A stretch of 6,062 nucleotides of DNA from assembly GCA_915069725.1 (NCBI GenBank), contig CAJZFF010000123.1:1-6062 (forward strand). Direction: 5' to 3'. Of this stretch, positions 1 through 6,034 are shown in pieces. The notes under the pieces are model-generated. The model was not told the origin of the DNA, did no database searches, and worked only from the letters and a program-made list of their open reading frames with translations. How positions within the stretch are numbered: position 1 is the stretch's first letter; each line of letters begins with the position of its first letter. This DNA is from an uncultured Actinomyces sp. GTDB lineage: Bacteria > Actinomycetota > Actinomycetes > Actinomycetales > Actinomycetaceae. A program made the position numbers and the translations under genes.

Positions 1-518
1 CCGCCGCTGCCCTCATTCCAGGTCACTGCCGGCTCGACGACGTGGTCGCGCAGCGTGCTGCTGAGCTGCGACACCAGTGCGGCGCGGGCCTCCTTGTTGA
101 CCGCGTACCGCACCGCCACCTGCCGTGTCCCCACGACGCCGTGCAGGTGGGTCACCAGTGACCCCGCCCCGGACACGGCGGCCTCCACGGTGGCTCGGGC
201 ATCGACCTGGGCGATCTGGGTGAGCGGAACCGTGGTGGGGGTTCCGTGGACGGTCAGCGTCAGTGACGCCGACGCGGCCCGCTGAAGCACGAGCGCGGTC
301 AGGGTCGACCGGTCCATTCCGGTCACATCCTGGCCCATGACGATGGTTCCGCGCGGAGCCCGCCCCTCGTGCCTGTGGAGGTAGACGACCGATCCGCCCA
401 CCGTTCCTCCCAGGATGAGGCAGACGGCGATCAGGACGCCGACCCACCGATGCGGTCGACGTCGGTTGGCGCAGTGCTGCATGGCGCCAAGGTACGAATG
501 ACCGGGTTGCCATGCCAT
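1..518 (-). CDS. Membrane-anchored protein with putative peptidoglycan-binding domain (VanW / L,D-transpeptidase type), N-terminal part only
   Basis: This is the first 172 codons of a gene whose 3' part lies beyond the left edge. Reading the minus strand from the ATG at 518 gives an open frame with a basic stretch (CANRRRPHRWVG, residues 16-27). A single hydrophobic helix follows at about residues 26-47 (WVGVLIAVCLILGGTVGGSVV), then an extracytoplasmic region. This pattern fits a signal anchor or uncleaved signal peptide. The segment at about residues 60-125 (IVMGQDVTGMDR..., LTLTVHG..TTVPLTQI, VDARATVEAA) looks like the putative peptidoglycan-binding domain found before VanW domains and in some L,D-transpeptidases. 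The missing C-terminus would decide between these two. A cell-wall role is therefore an inference. The start is uncertain: ATG 518 and in-frame ATG 482 both lack a Shine-Dalgarno site. ATG 518 has a weak -10-like TTAACT 6 bases upstream. The gene begins 58 bases after the DUF3054 stop, so it may have its own promoter. Confidence 0.68.
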   Translation of the reverse strand, partial: MAWQPGHSYLGAMQHCANRRRPHRWVGVLIAVCLILGGTVGGSVVYLHRHEGRAPRGTIVMGQDVTGMDRSTLTALVLQRAASASLTLTVHGTPTTVPLTQIAQVDARATVEAAVSGAGSLVTHLHGVVGTRQVAVRYAVNKEARAALVSQLSSTLRDHVVEPAVTWNEGSG

Positions 519-561
519 AAAGACAGTTAACGACAGCGCCCTGTTACCGGAATGAGTCGGG

Positions 562-574
562 CCGCCTCCGGCGG
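562..574 (-). other. Short GC-rich hairpin just after the DUF3054 stop codon
   Basis: CCGCC and GGCGG form a perfect 5-base stem around a 3-base loop, 2 bases after the TAG at 577-579 (minus-strand reading). No T-run follows, so it is not a classical intrinsic terminator. It could mark the 3' end of the clpS-DUF3054 operon or only reflect high GC content. Confidence 0.3.
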
Positions 575-576
575 GG

Positions 577-1107
577 CTAGCTGTCCTCCCTCTCCTGCTC
601 GGCGAGGCGCCGCGCCACGGGCTTGGGGGTCAGGGAGTCGTGGGCCCGCACATAGCCGTAGAGCCATCTCCATCCGCCCAGGAACACCAGGAGGAAGGCC
701 CCGGTCATCACCGCCCAGGAAACCATGGCGGACACGTCGTCGAAGGCGGATGCCGCCTGGCGCAACGCGATCCAGACCACCCAGCTGACCCCCACGACGA
801 TGAGCCCCTCGGGCAGCGCCATCTCCAGGTGATCGGGGCGGGAGCGTCGCACGAGCCAGGTCACGCCCCAGGCGACGAGGAGGGCCGCACCCGCCTGCCC
901 CAGGGAGGCGGGAACCTGCCCCAGGCTGCGGGTGGAGGCGGCACCGAACAGGGCCACGAGGGCCACGGCCGCCAGGTCGGCGGGAACCACCAGCCACCAG
1001 CGCGTCCGTCTTCCCCGGGTCCAGGGGCAATCCGCCCCGTCGGGAAGAGCCGGGGTGAAGGAGACCGTTGTGCGCGGGGTGGGCCGATCGTGCCCGTCAG
1101 CGCTCAC
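577..1107 (-). CDS. DUF3054 domain-containing integral membrane protein
   Basis: This 176-residue protein has a polar, Pro/Thr-rich N-terminus of about 35 residues. Four predicted membrane helices follow, at roughly residues 38-57 (WLVVPADLAAVALVALFGAA), 68-86, 100-117 and 127-147, and the C-terminal tail is charged. The early aspartate in helix 1 (PADLAAVALVALFGA), the loop LVRRSRPD after helix 2 and the WRWLYGY segment after helix 4 match my recollection of the actinobacterial DUF3054 family. Its function is unknown. The start is GTG at 1107-1105. This overlaps the stop of the upstream MBL gene in a GTGA sequence (4-base overlap), and a GGGAG Shine-Dalgarno site lies 3 bases upstream within the upstream gene's last Trp-Glu codons. 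This arrangement indicates translational coupling. It is the last gene of the clpS operon as far as can be seen. A second minus-strand frame over the same DNA is a low-complexity Arg/Gly/Pro shadow. Confidence 0.83.
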   Translation of the reverse strand: MSADGHDRPTPRTTVSFTPALPDGADCPWTRGRRTRWWLVVPADLAAVALVALFGAASTRSLGQVPASLGQAGAALLVAWGVTWLVRRSRPDHLEMALPEGLIVVGVSWVVWIALRQAASAFDDVSAMVSWAVMTGAFLLVFLGGWRWLYGYVRAHDSLTPKPVARRLAEQEREDS

Positions 1108-1901
1108 AGCTCCCAGACGGCGTCCGCCGTCGCCGCCTCCAATGGGCCGGAGTAGACGGCTGCGGCCTCCTTGAGGGGCACGGCCGGATCCGTCCAGGGC
1201 TGGATGTGGGTGAGGACCAGGTGCCCCGCACCGGCCTGGGCGGCGAGCTCGCCGGCGCGACGCCCCGTCATGTGCATGCCACCCACGGTGTCGCGGCCCT
1301 CGACGAAGGCCGCCTCAGCCAGGAGGAGGTCCACTCCCTGAGCCATGTCGCTCATCGTCTGGCAGGTGTCGGTGTCCCCGGTGAAGGCCAGGCTGACCCG
1401 ACGGGAGGGATCCTCCTCGCTGGGGCCCTCGATCCGGTAGCCGTAGGCCTCCACGGGGTGGAGCGCCTCGAAGGGGGAGATCACCAGGGGGCCCACGCTG
1501 TAGGACCTGCCGGGCACGGCGGTGACGAAGCCGAACTCCGTGGCGTAGCGCTCACTGGGCGGGACGCCGTCGACCCCCTGGAGGCGCTCCAGCAGCTCCG
1601 AGGGCCCCAGGCAGGCCACCGGCCCGAGCGCCCCGGTGGGCAGCCAGCGCCGGTAGACGTGCATGCCCACCAGGTCCACCATGTGATCGGCGTGGCAGTG
1701 GGAGATCGCAATGGCGTCGAGCTCGGCGGGATCGAGGTGGCGCAGCAGCTGCCCCATTGATCCCGGCCCGAGATCCAGCACGATCGAGTAGGTGCGCGGT
1801 GCGCCGTCGGCGTCAACTCCGTCGGCCTGCACCAGGTAGGAGGAGGCCGAGGACTGGGGGCCCGACATGGAGCCGGAGCAGCCGATAATCGTGAGTCTCA
1901 T
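1104..1901 (-). CDS. MBL-fold metallo-hydrolase, Rv1339-like (putative cyclic-nucleotide phosphodiesterase / RNase Z-related)
   Basis: This 265-residue protein has the metallo-beta-lactamase fold. The first strand and loop read [15 protein letters not shown], followed by an Asp strand ([13 protein letters not shown], Asp43). The metal-binding motif HCHADH covers residues 68-73 (His68, His70, Asp72, His73). Further ligands are His148 ([10 protein letters not shown]), Asp176 (FTGDTDTC) and His232 (LTHIQPW). A GMHMTG motif at 208-213 is typical of the RNase Z-like branch. All expected metal ligands are present, so it should be active as a phosphodiesterase or esterase-type hydrolase in the cytoplasm. 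The M. tuberculosis homologue Rv1339, also directly downstream of murI, has been reported as an atypical class II cAMP phosphodiesterase. The same activity here is inferred from family and position. ATG 1901 overlaps the murI stop by 4 bases (ATGA), with AAGGA 5 bases upstream. The gene overlaps the DUF3054 start at its other end. Confidence 0.9.
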   Translation of the reverse strand: MRLTIIGCSGSMSGPQSSASSYLVQADGVDADGAPRTYSIVLDLGPGSMGQLLRHLDPAELDAIAISHCHADHMVDLVGMHVYRRWLPTGALGPVACLGPSELLERLQGVDGVPPSERYATEFGFVTAVPGRSYSVGPLVISPFEALHPVEAYGYRIEGPSEEDPSRRVSLAFTGDTDTCQTMSDMAQGVDLLLAEAAFVEGRDTVGGMHMTGRRAGELAAQAGAGHLVLTHIQPWTDPAVPLKEAAAVYSGPLEAATADAVWEL

Positions 1902-2782
1902 GAAGATCCTTGGTGGGAGGTGGGAGGTGAGGGAGGGTGGGCCGGCCCGGCAAGGGCGCCGGCAGCCCCAGGGGCGAAGGCGACATGCTCAACGGCGGTC
2001 ACCTCGGGGCCCAGGAAGCGCCGGGCCAGGACGGAGAAGGCCTCCGGGTCGCCGGTGGAGGCGAAGTCATGGCGCGGTTCGGGGGCCTCCGGCCCGCGCA
2101 GAAGGTTCTTGCCGGCCAGTGCCCGGTAGACATCCTTGGCGGTCTCGTCCGAGGAGGTCACCAGGGTCACGTCCCGCCCCATGACGTAGGAGATCGGCCC
2201 CACCAGCAGCGGGTAGTGGGTGCAGCCGAGGATGAGGGTGTCCACGCCGGCGGCCTTGATGGGAGCCAGGTACTCCTCGGCGACGTCGAGCACCTCGGGG
2301 CCGGTGGTCACCCCCCGCTCGGCCAGCTCGACGAAACGCGGGCACGCCTGTGAGACGAGCTCGACGCCGGGAACGGCCTGGAGGGCGTCGTCGTAGGCGC
2401 GCGAGTCGACCGTCCCGCGGGTGGCGATCAGCCCCACCTTGCCGTTGCGGGTCACTCGGGCCGCGGTACGTGCCGCCGGGTGGATGACCTCGATGACCGG
2501 GACTCCCCGCCCCAGGGTGTAGCGCTCGCGCGCATCGTGCAGGACGGCCGCCGAGGCGGTGTTGCAGGCGATGACGAGCAGCTTGACCCCGCGGTCCACG
2601 AGCTCGTCCATGATGCCCAGAGCCAGCGACCGGACCTCGGCGATGTCCCGGGGACCGTAGGGACTGTTGGCGGTGTCCCCGATGTAGAGCACCTGCTCAT
2701 GGGGCAGCTGGTCGAGGACAGAACGGGCGACGGTGAGGCCACCGACCCCAGAGTCGAACATCCCGATCGGAGCATCATTCAC
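1898..2782 (-). CDS. murI: Glutamate racemase
   Basis: MurI converts L-glutamate to D-glutamate in the cytoplasm for the second residue of the peptidoglycan stem peptide. The 294-residue product shows all family signatures. These are DSGVGGLTV (residues 10-18), GDTANSPYG (35-43), the first catalytic cysteine in ACNTAS (Cys73), and the second in GCTHYPLL (Cys187, followed by His189). Asp10 and Ser11 in the first motif are the usual substrate-pocket residues. The start is GTG at 2782-2780, because it yields the expected [12 protein letters not shown] beginning. The internal ATG at residue 8 would cut the first strand. No strong Shine-Dalgarno site is visible. The upstream DUF2017 gene ends only 9 bases before, so coupling may help initiation. 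After about residue 265 the protein carries a Pro/Ala/Gly/Ser-rich tail ([16 protein letters not shown]) beyond the conserved core, probably disordered. It overlaps the MBL gene by 4 bases. The order murI-MBL hydrolase is also found in mycobacteria. Confidence 0.97.
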   Translation of the reverse strand: MNDAPIGMFDSGVGGLTVARSVLDQLPHEQVLYIGDTANSPYGPRDIAEVRSLALGIMDELVDRGVKLLVIACNTASAAVLHDARERYTLGRGVPVIEVIHPAARTAARVTRNGKVGLIATRGTVDSRAYDDALQAVPGVELVSQACPRFVELAERGVTTGPEVLDVAEEYLAPIKAAGVDTLILGCTHYPLLVGPISYVMGRDVTLVTSSDETAKDVYRALAGKNLLRGPEAPEPRHDFASTGDPEAFSVLARRFLGPEVTAVEHVAFAPGAAGALAGPAHPPSPPTSHQGSS

Positions 2783-2791
2783 ACCGCGAGA

Positions 2792-3472
2792 CTATGCGGG
2801 CCCTGTGCCCCCGAACAGCGCGGATACCAGTGATTCCTGCCACCAGGTGACCATGTCGTAGACGAGCGCCGTCCCCCGGTACCACTGCTCGCGAGAGGTC
2901 TCCTCCTCGGGGGCCTCCTCGAAGGCGGCTGCGTGAACGGACTCGGCGTCCTGAGCCGACTCGATACCCAGACGCTGGGCCAGCACGAGCCGGATGTCAT
3001 TGCTCGCCCCCAGCCAGTCGGACTCCTGGCCCGGGGCCACGAGCACCGTTCCCTCAGGGCCCGACGGCGCCCGCAGCTCGGCGGCCATGTGCGCCAGGCG
3101 GTCGACCTTGTCACCCCGCAGGCGCGCACGAGTCAGACTGCTGACCTCCATCGAGGTGATGGGATCCTCCGAGGCCTGCGGGAGCAGGACGGCGATAACG
3201 GGGTCCGTGCTCGGGCGGCCGGGGTGAACGTGGTTGGTCGGCGGATCGAGATCGAAGTCCAGGGCCTCCAGGACCTCACGATCCCGCTCGCTCTCCCCCG
3301 GGCGCACCGGGTCGGGGCGCGACGGCGAGGAGGTCTCGGACTGGCCGGTCCCGTGGGGAGCATCCGCTTGGAGAAGGGCCCTCACCTCCATGGCCAGTCT
3401 GGCCAGGAGCTCGCGCTCCCAGTCGTCAAGGCCGCAGGCCAGCCCCTCGGGGACGCGGCGAAAGGCTCGCAT
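2792..3472 (-). CDS. DUF2017 family protein
   Basis: This soluble 226-residue protein has no signal peptide or membrane helix. Its opening ([34 protein letters not shown]) and later segment (DPVIAVLLPQASEDP, then residues about 106-135 ending HMAAELRAP) match the actinobacterial DUF2017 family as I recall it, typified by M. tuberculosis Rv1332. The family's function is unknown. Between residues about 36 and 66 lies a polar, Gly/Ser/Pro-rich linker (TGQSETSSPSRPDPVRPGE). It probably separates an N-terminal helical hairpin from the main helical domain. The C-terminal half contains WLGASNDIRLVLAQRLGIES and an acidic stretch (EEAPEEETSREQWYRG). The ATG start at 3472 is supported by a full AGGAGG Shine-Dalgarno site 6 bases upstream. 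It also overlaps the clpS stop by one base (TGATG), so the two are translationally coupled. Lasting adjacency to clpS in Actinobacteria suggests, but does not prove, a link to Clp proteolysis. Confidence 0.86.
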   Translation of the reverse strand: MRAFRRVPEGLACGLDDWERELLARLAMEVRALLQADAPHGTGQSETSSPSRPDPVRPGESERDREVLEALDFDLDPPTNHVHPGRPSTDPVIAVLLPQASEDPITSMEVSSLTRARLRGDKVDRLAHMAAELRAPSGPEGTVLVAPGQESDWLGASNDIRLVLAQRLGIESAQDAESVHAAAFEEAPEEETSREQWYRGTALVYDMVTWWQESLVSALFGGTGPA

Positions 3473-3801
3473 CAGCGACCTCCTGGAGAGTCGTCCGCAC
3501 CGGCGTCGTCACCCATGGGCTCGATGGTGGCGCGCAGGCCGTATCCGTGCATCGCCGTGACATCGACCTCCATGCGCTCGCGGGCTCCCCGGGAGACCAC
3601 GGCGCGGCCGGTGGTGTGCACCTGCATCATCAGCGCCTCGGCCACTGGCAGCGAGAAACCGAAGTAGGAGTGGAATACCCAGGTCACATAGCTCATCGTG
3701 TTGACCGGGTCATCGTGAACCACGGTGCACCACAGGCGCTGGGCGCGGACGCGCGACTCCTCCAGGATCTCCGGTTCCGCAACGGGCAACGAGGTGCTCA
3801 T
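3472..3801 (-). CDS. clpS: ATP-dependent Clp protease adaptor ClpS
   Basis: ClpS binds proteins with destabilising N-terminal residues and hands them to the Clp ATPase (ClpA in proteobacteria, ClpC1 in Actinobacteria) for degradation. The 109-residue product has a flexible N-terminal extension (about residues 1-22), which in the family engages the ATPase. The core domain follows: [17 protein letters not shown] (23-39), then [20 protein letters not shown] (43-62). Asp30, Asp31, Met36 and His62 align with N-degron-pocket residues Asp35, Asp36, Met40 and His66 of E. coli ClpS. The position of E. coli Asn34 is His29 here. The rest ([17 protein letters not shown]) follows the actinobacterial form. 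I chose ATG 3801 because residues upstream of it in the same frame are Arg/Trp-rich, unlike ClpS, and would overlap pncB by 64 bases. The TAnnnT box 6 bases before ATG 3801 suggests a leaderless transcript. It is the first gene of the minus-strand operon. Confidence 0.93.
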   Translation of the reverse strand: MSTSLPVAEPEILEESRVRAQRLWCTVVHDDPVNTMSYVTWVFHSYFGFSLPVAEALMMQVHTTGRAVVSRGARERMEVDVTAMHGYGLRATIEPMGDDAGADDSPGGR

Positions 3802-3807
3802 ACCACC

Positions 3808-3813
3808 AGGGTA
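3808..3813 (-). promoter_or_regulatory. Predicted -10 box for a leaderless clpS transcript
   Basis: On the minus strand TACCCT matches the actinobacterial -10 pattern TAnnnT. It is followed by 6 bases (GGTGGT) and then the A of the clpS ATG, the spacing expected if transcription begins at the start codon. No clear -35 is seen. GGTGG could instead act as a poor Shine-Dalgarno site. Confidence 0.5.
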
Positions 3814-3827
3814 GCGGTGAGCCGCGA

Positions 3828-3833
3828 TAGGTT
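3828..3833 (+). promoter_or_regulatory. Predicted -10 box for a leaderless pncB transcript
   Basis: TAGGTT fits TAnnnT and is followed by 6 bases (GTTCCC) and then the G of the GTG at 3840. No Shine-Dalgarno site precedes this GTG, so a leaderless mRNA explains the start best. The two divergent -10 boxes are only 14 bases apart, so RNA polymerases at the two promoters would compete. Confidence 0.5.
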
Positions 3834-3839
3834 GTTCCC

Positions 3840-5252
3840 GTGAACAGCTACGCGCCCTCTGCCGATTCCACCGCCGCCTCCATGGACTTGTCCACGGCCT
3901 CAACCTCCTTGCTGACCGACATGTACGAGCTCACGATGCTGCAAGGTGCACTGGCATCGGGGGCCGCCTCACGGCGCAGCGTCTTCGAGCTCTTCGGCCG
4001 CAGACTCCCCGGGTCACGCCGCTTCGGTGTGGTGGCGGGCACTGGTCGGCTGTTGGACGCCATCGAGGCCTTCACGTTCACCCCCGCGCAGATCGACTTC
4101 CTGCACCGCACCGGGGTCGTCAACGACGAGACCCTGGACTTCCTGCGCGACTACCGCTTCTCCGGGACGATCCGCGGCTACGCCGAGGGCGAGTGCTACT
4201 TCGCCGGTTCTCCGCTGCTGACCGTAGAGGGCACCTTCGCCGAGGCCTGCATCCTGGAGACCCTGGCCCTGTCGATCTACAACTACGACTGCGCCGTCGC
4301 TTCAGCCGCCTCCCGCATGACCATCGCCGCCCACGGGCGTCCCTGCGTGGACTTCGGGGCGCGCCGGGCTCACGAGCAGGCGGCCGTCGCCGCAGCCAGA
4401 GCCTCGGTCGTCGGCGGTTTCGTGGGGACGAGCAACCTGGAGGCGGGGCTCCTCTACGGCATTCCCACGGTGGGGACCTCAGCTCACTCCTTCACCCTCC
4501 TGCACGACACCGAGGAGGAGGCCTTCGCGGCACAGGTGGCCAGCCTCGGACCGAGCACCACGATCCTGGTGGACACCTATGACATCGCCACCGGCGTGGA
4601 GCGGGCGGTCAAGGCGGCCCGCGCCGCCGGCGGTGAGCTCGGGGCGGTGCGCCTGGACTCCGGCGACCTGGTGGCCGAGGCCTTCAAGGTGCGTGCCCAG
4701 CTCGACGCCCTGGGGGCGACCTCGACGAGGATCACCGTCACCAACGACCTCGACGAGCACGCCATCGCAGCACTGGGGGCGGCCCCCGTGGACTCCTACG
4801 GTGTGGGCACCAAGCTCGTCACGGGCTCAGGGCGCCCGACTGCGGCGCTCGTCTACAAGCTGGTGGAGCGCGAGGGCGCCGACGGCACCATGGAGGAGGT
4901 CGCCAAGTTCTCCTCGGGCGGCAAGTCCACCGTGGGTGGCCGCAAGTGGGCCGGCCGCATCCTCAGCTCCGAGGGCACGGCCGCCGAGGAGCTGGTGGTC
5001 GCCTCCAGCTCGCAGGACGAGGGGATGTCGGCGTTGAGCCAGGCCGGTGCCCGGCCGCTTCAGGTGCTCCTGGTCGATGAGGGTCGGATTATCGAGGAGC
5101 ACCGCGGCAAGGAGGCCTTGAGCGCGGCGGCGAAGCGGCACCGGGCGTCCCGCGCCGAGCTGCCCTACGACGCCTGGCGCCTGAGCGACGGGGAGTCTGC
5201 ACTACAGACCCGCCACGTCGACCTCAACGGTCAAGGCGCCATCCGGCGCTGA
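3840..5252 (+). CDS. pncB: Nicotinate phosphoribosyltransferase
   Basis: This cytoplasmic enzyme of NAD salvage (Preiss-Handler pathway) joins nicotinate to PRPP, with ATP hydrolysis, to give nicotinate mononucleotide. The 470-residue product has the expected order of motifs. These are [10 protein letters not shown] (24-33), [22 protein letters not shown] (49-70), the [17 protein letters not shown] segment (172-188), and GTSAHSF (212-218) with His216 at the phosphohistidine position. VDTYD (244-248), the phosphate-binding RLDSGDL (271-277) and [13 protein letters not shown] (319-331) follow. Length and motif spacing agree with the mycobacterial PncB1 type. GTG 3840 is preferred over ATG 3882 (residue 15). 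Neither has a Shine-Dalgarno site, but a -10 box is placed to start the mRNA at 3840. The first about 20 residues are Ser/Thr/Ala-rich and not part of the conserved fold, so a start at 3882 would also give a working enzyme. The gene diverges from clpS, as in M. tuberculosis (Rv1330c/Rv1331). Confidence 0.95.
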   Translation: MNSYAPSADSTAASMDLSTASTSLLTDMYELTMLQGALASGAASRRSVFELFGRRLPGSRRFGVVAGTGRLLDAIEAFTFTPAQIDFLHRTGVVNDETLDFLRDYRFSGTIRGYAEGECYFAGSPLLTVEGTFAEACILETLALSIYNYDCAVASAASRMTIAAHGRPCVDFGARRAHEQAAVAAARASVVGGFVGTSNLEAGLLYGIPTVGTSAHSFTLLHDTEEEAFAAQVASLGPSTTILVDTYDIATGVERAVKAARAAGGELGAVRLDSGDLVAEAFKVRAQLDALGATSTRITVTNDLDEHAIAALGAAPVDSYGVGTKLVTGSGRPTAALVYKLVEREGADGTMEEVAKFSSGGKSTVGGRKWAGRILSSEGTAAEELVVASSSQDEGMSALSQAGARPLQVLLVDEGRIIEEHRGKEALSAAAKRHRASRAELPYDAWRLSDGESALQTRHVDLNGQGAIRR

Positions 5253-5271
5253 GACGTCCCAGGAGGACGTC
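5253..5271 (+). terminator. Stem-loop directly after the pncB stop (probable 3' end structure)
   Basis: GACGTCC and GGACGTC form a perfect 7-base stem around the loop CAGGA, starting at the base after the TGA at 5250-5252. There is no T-run, so a textbook intrinsic terminator is not shown. GC-rich hairpins without T-runs are common after actinobacterial genes and may stop or protect the transcript end. Confidence 0.5.
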
Positions 5272-5274
5272 AGA

Positions 5275-5290
5275 GCGGATCCGCATCCGC
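5275..5290. repeat. Second inverted repeat of the pncB downstream region
   Basis: GCGGAT and ATCCGC pair perfectly over 6 bases with the loop CCGC. The left arm plus loop is also the palindrome GCGGATCCGC. It lies 3 bases after the first stem-loop and shares base 5290 with the next one. Confidence 0.45.
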
Positions 5291-5307
5291 ACCTGACCGT
5301 CCAGGTG
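5290..5307. repeat. Third inverted repeat between the convergent genes
   Basis: CACCTG and CAGGTG pair over 6 bases around ACCGTC. An alternative fold pairs CTGACC (5293-5298) with GGTCAG (5308-5313) and would take in the stop codon of the minus-strand gene. With its two neighbours it makes a dense structured region that could end transcription from either side. Confidence 0.4.
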
Positions 5308-5309
5308 GG

Positions 5310-5990
5310 TCAGCGCTTGCCGACGAACCAGCGCCGCAGGGTCTGGATGCGCTTCTCGATCTCCTCAAGGATGTCGAAGCGGAGTGGGGGCGGAACGAGA
5401 ACGCCATCTGCGTTGCGTGTGCACTGATCCGGCGTAAACTTGAACGCACCGTGCGATGTTCCGATTGCAATTGCAAGCGAGTCAACGCCCGTCTTCTCGA
5501 CGAAGTCCTGTACTTCCTCGGGCTTCGTGTAGGACGCATCCTCTGCCGAGACATTGACATCGTCCTCAATGCCTGCAAGCTGACCGAGCTCTGCCTCGAC
5601 GACAACGCCGTGTGCGTGTGCGTACTCGGCGACGCGCTTTGCAAGTGCGACATTCTCGTCATACGGGAGGTGGGAGCCGTCGATCATGACGGACGTGAAG
5701 CCGCCGTCGATGCAGGACTTGCAGATATCGAAGTCCGCACCGTGATCGAGATGCAGAGCGATGGGAATGTCGTTGATTTCGAGAGCTGCCTTGACGAGAT
5801 GAACCAGATACTCATGGCGCGCATACTTGCGTGCACCCGCAGAGACCTGAAGAATCAGAGGGGACTTGAGCTCTCCCGCAGCATCGGTGATGCCCTGAAC
5901 GATCTCCATGTTGTTGACGTTGAAAGCTCCAATGGCGTAGCCGCCCTCATAGGCTTTCTTAAACATTTCTTTTGTTCCGACAAGTGGCAT
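5310..5990 (-). CDS. fba: Class II fructose-bisphosphate aldolase, C-terminally truncated and probably chimeric
   Basis: The family cleaves fructose-1,6-bisphosphate to dihydroxyacetone phosphate and glyceraldehyde-3-phosphate in glycolysis, using zinc. The first about 215 residues are a well-conserved class II (type B) aldolase. They begin MPLVGTKEMFKKAYEGG, continue with YAIGAFNVNNMEI (18-30) and contain ALHLDHG (78-84), with catalytic Asp82 and zinc ligand His83. CIDGGFTSVMIDGSH (93-107), VEAELGQLAGIEDD (131-144) and IAIGTSHGAFKF (174-185, zinc ligand His180) follow. After LRFDILEEIEKRI (203-215) the family continues with a segment holding the third zinc histidine (LHGSS) and the phosphate-binding NID motif. 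Here it is replaced by QTLRRWFVGKR and a stop, about 90-100 residues short of usual length. The enzyme should be inactive as written. Base composition near 50-57% G+C in sampled lines, and Negativicutes/Firmicutes-like residues, differ from all the neighbours. ATG 5990 follows AGGGGGT by 6 bases. Confidence 0.85.
   Translation of the reverse strand: MPLVGTKEMFKKAYEGGYAIGAFNVNNMEIVQGITDAAGELKSPLILQVSAGARKYARHEYLVHLVKAALEINDIPIALHLDHGADFDICKSCIDGGFTSVMIDGSHLPYDENVALAKRVAEYAHAHGVVVEAELGQLAGIEDDVNVSAEDASYTKPEEVQDFVEKTGVDSLAIAIGTSHGAFKFTPDQCTRNADGVLVPPPLRFDILEEIEKRIQTLRRWFVGKR
5340..5380. other. Probable junction between GC-rich actinobacterial DNA and foreign DNA
   Basis: Aldolase homology holds down to Ile215 (5346-5348), and the 11 codons beyond it have no aldolase counterpart. 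Left of this point the DNA has the GC-rich character of the rest of the window. To the right it falls to about 50-57% and then to about 28% upstream of the aldolase. The codons for EEIEKR (5349-5366, GC-rich on both sides) blur the exact breakpoint and could have served as microhomology. No target-site duplication, terminal repeat or transposase is visible. Confidence 0.6.
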
Positions 5991-5996
5991 GTGATT

Positions 5997-6003
5997 ACCC
6001 CCT
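5997..6003 (-). promoter_or_regulatory. Shine-Dalgarno site of the aldolase gene
   Basis: The minus strand reads AGGGGGT, one mismatch from AGGAGGT, 6 bases before ATG 5990. It fixes the aldolase start. Confidence 0.75.
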
Positions 6004-6034
6004 ATTAAAGAAAAAACATCTCACGAATGCTCTC

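Noticed and set aside
13..513. A 166-codon minus-strand frame over the left-edge gene
   Set aside because: Its product is Arg/Gly/Pro low complexity. The neighbouring frame starting at 518 gives a basic region, a membrane helix and a recognisable domain.
527..1030. A second minus-strand frame inside the DUF3054 gene
   Set aside because: It has the Arg/Gly/Pro-rich composition of a high-GC shadow frame, no family resemblance, and no ribosome site.
1068..1760. A 230-codon plus-strand frame antisense to the MBL gene
   Set aside because: The opposite strand encodes a full MBL fold with all metal ligands. This frame is a codon-bias mirror rich in Gly, Val and His.
2933..3667. A 244-codon plus-strand frame antisense to DUF2017 and clpS
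   Set aside because: It spans two genes with clear start signals on the other strand, and shows no recognisable motif.
3802..3903. Extension of clpS to an upstream start at 3903
   Set aside because: The extra 34 residues are Arg/Trp/Pro-rich, unlike any ClpS, and would overlap the pncB coding region. ATG 3801 fits the family length and the -10 box.
5253..5310. Insertion-sequence end or attachment site at the foreign DNA boundary
   Set aside because: The inverted repeats here are short, differ from one another and end before the junction. There is no transposase, integrase, tRNA gene or target duplication.
5451..6008. A 185-codon plus-strand frame antisense to the aldolase
   Set aside because: The minus strand has intact aldolase motifs with promoter and ribosome site. 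The antisense product has no family features.
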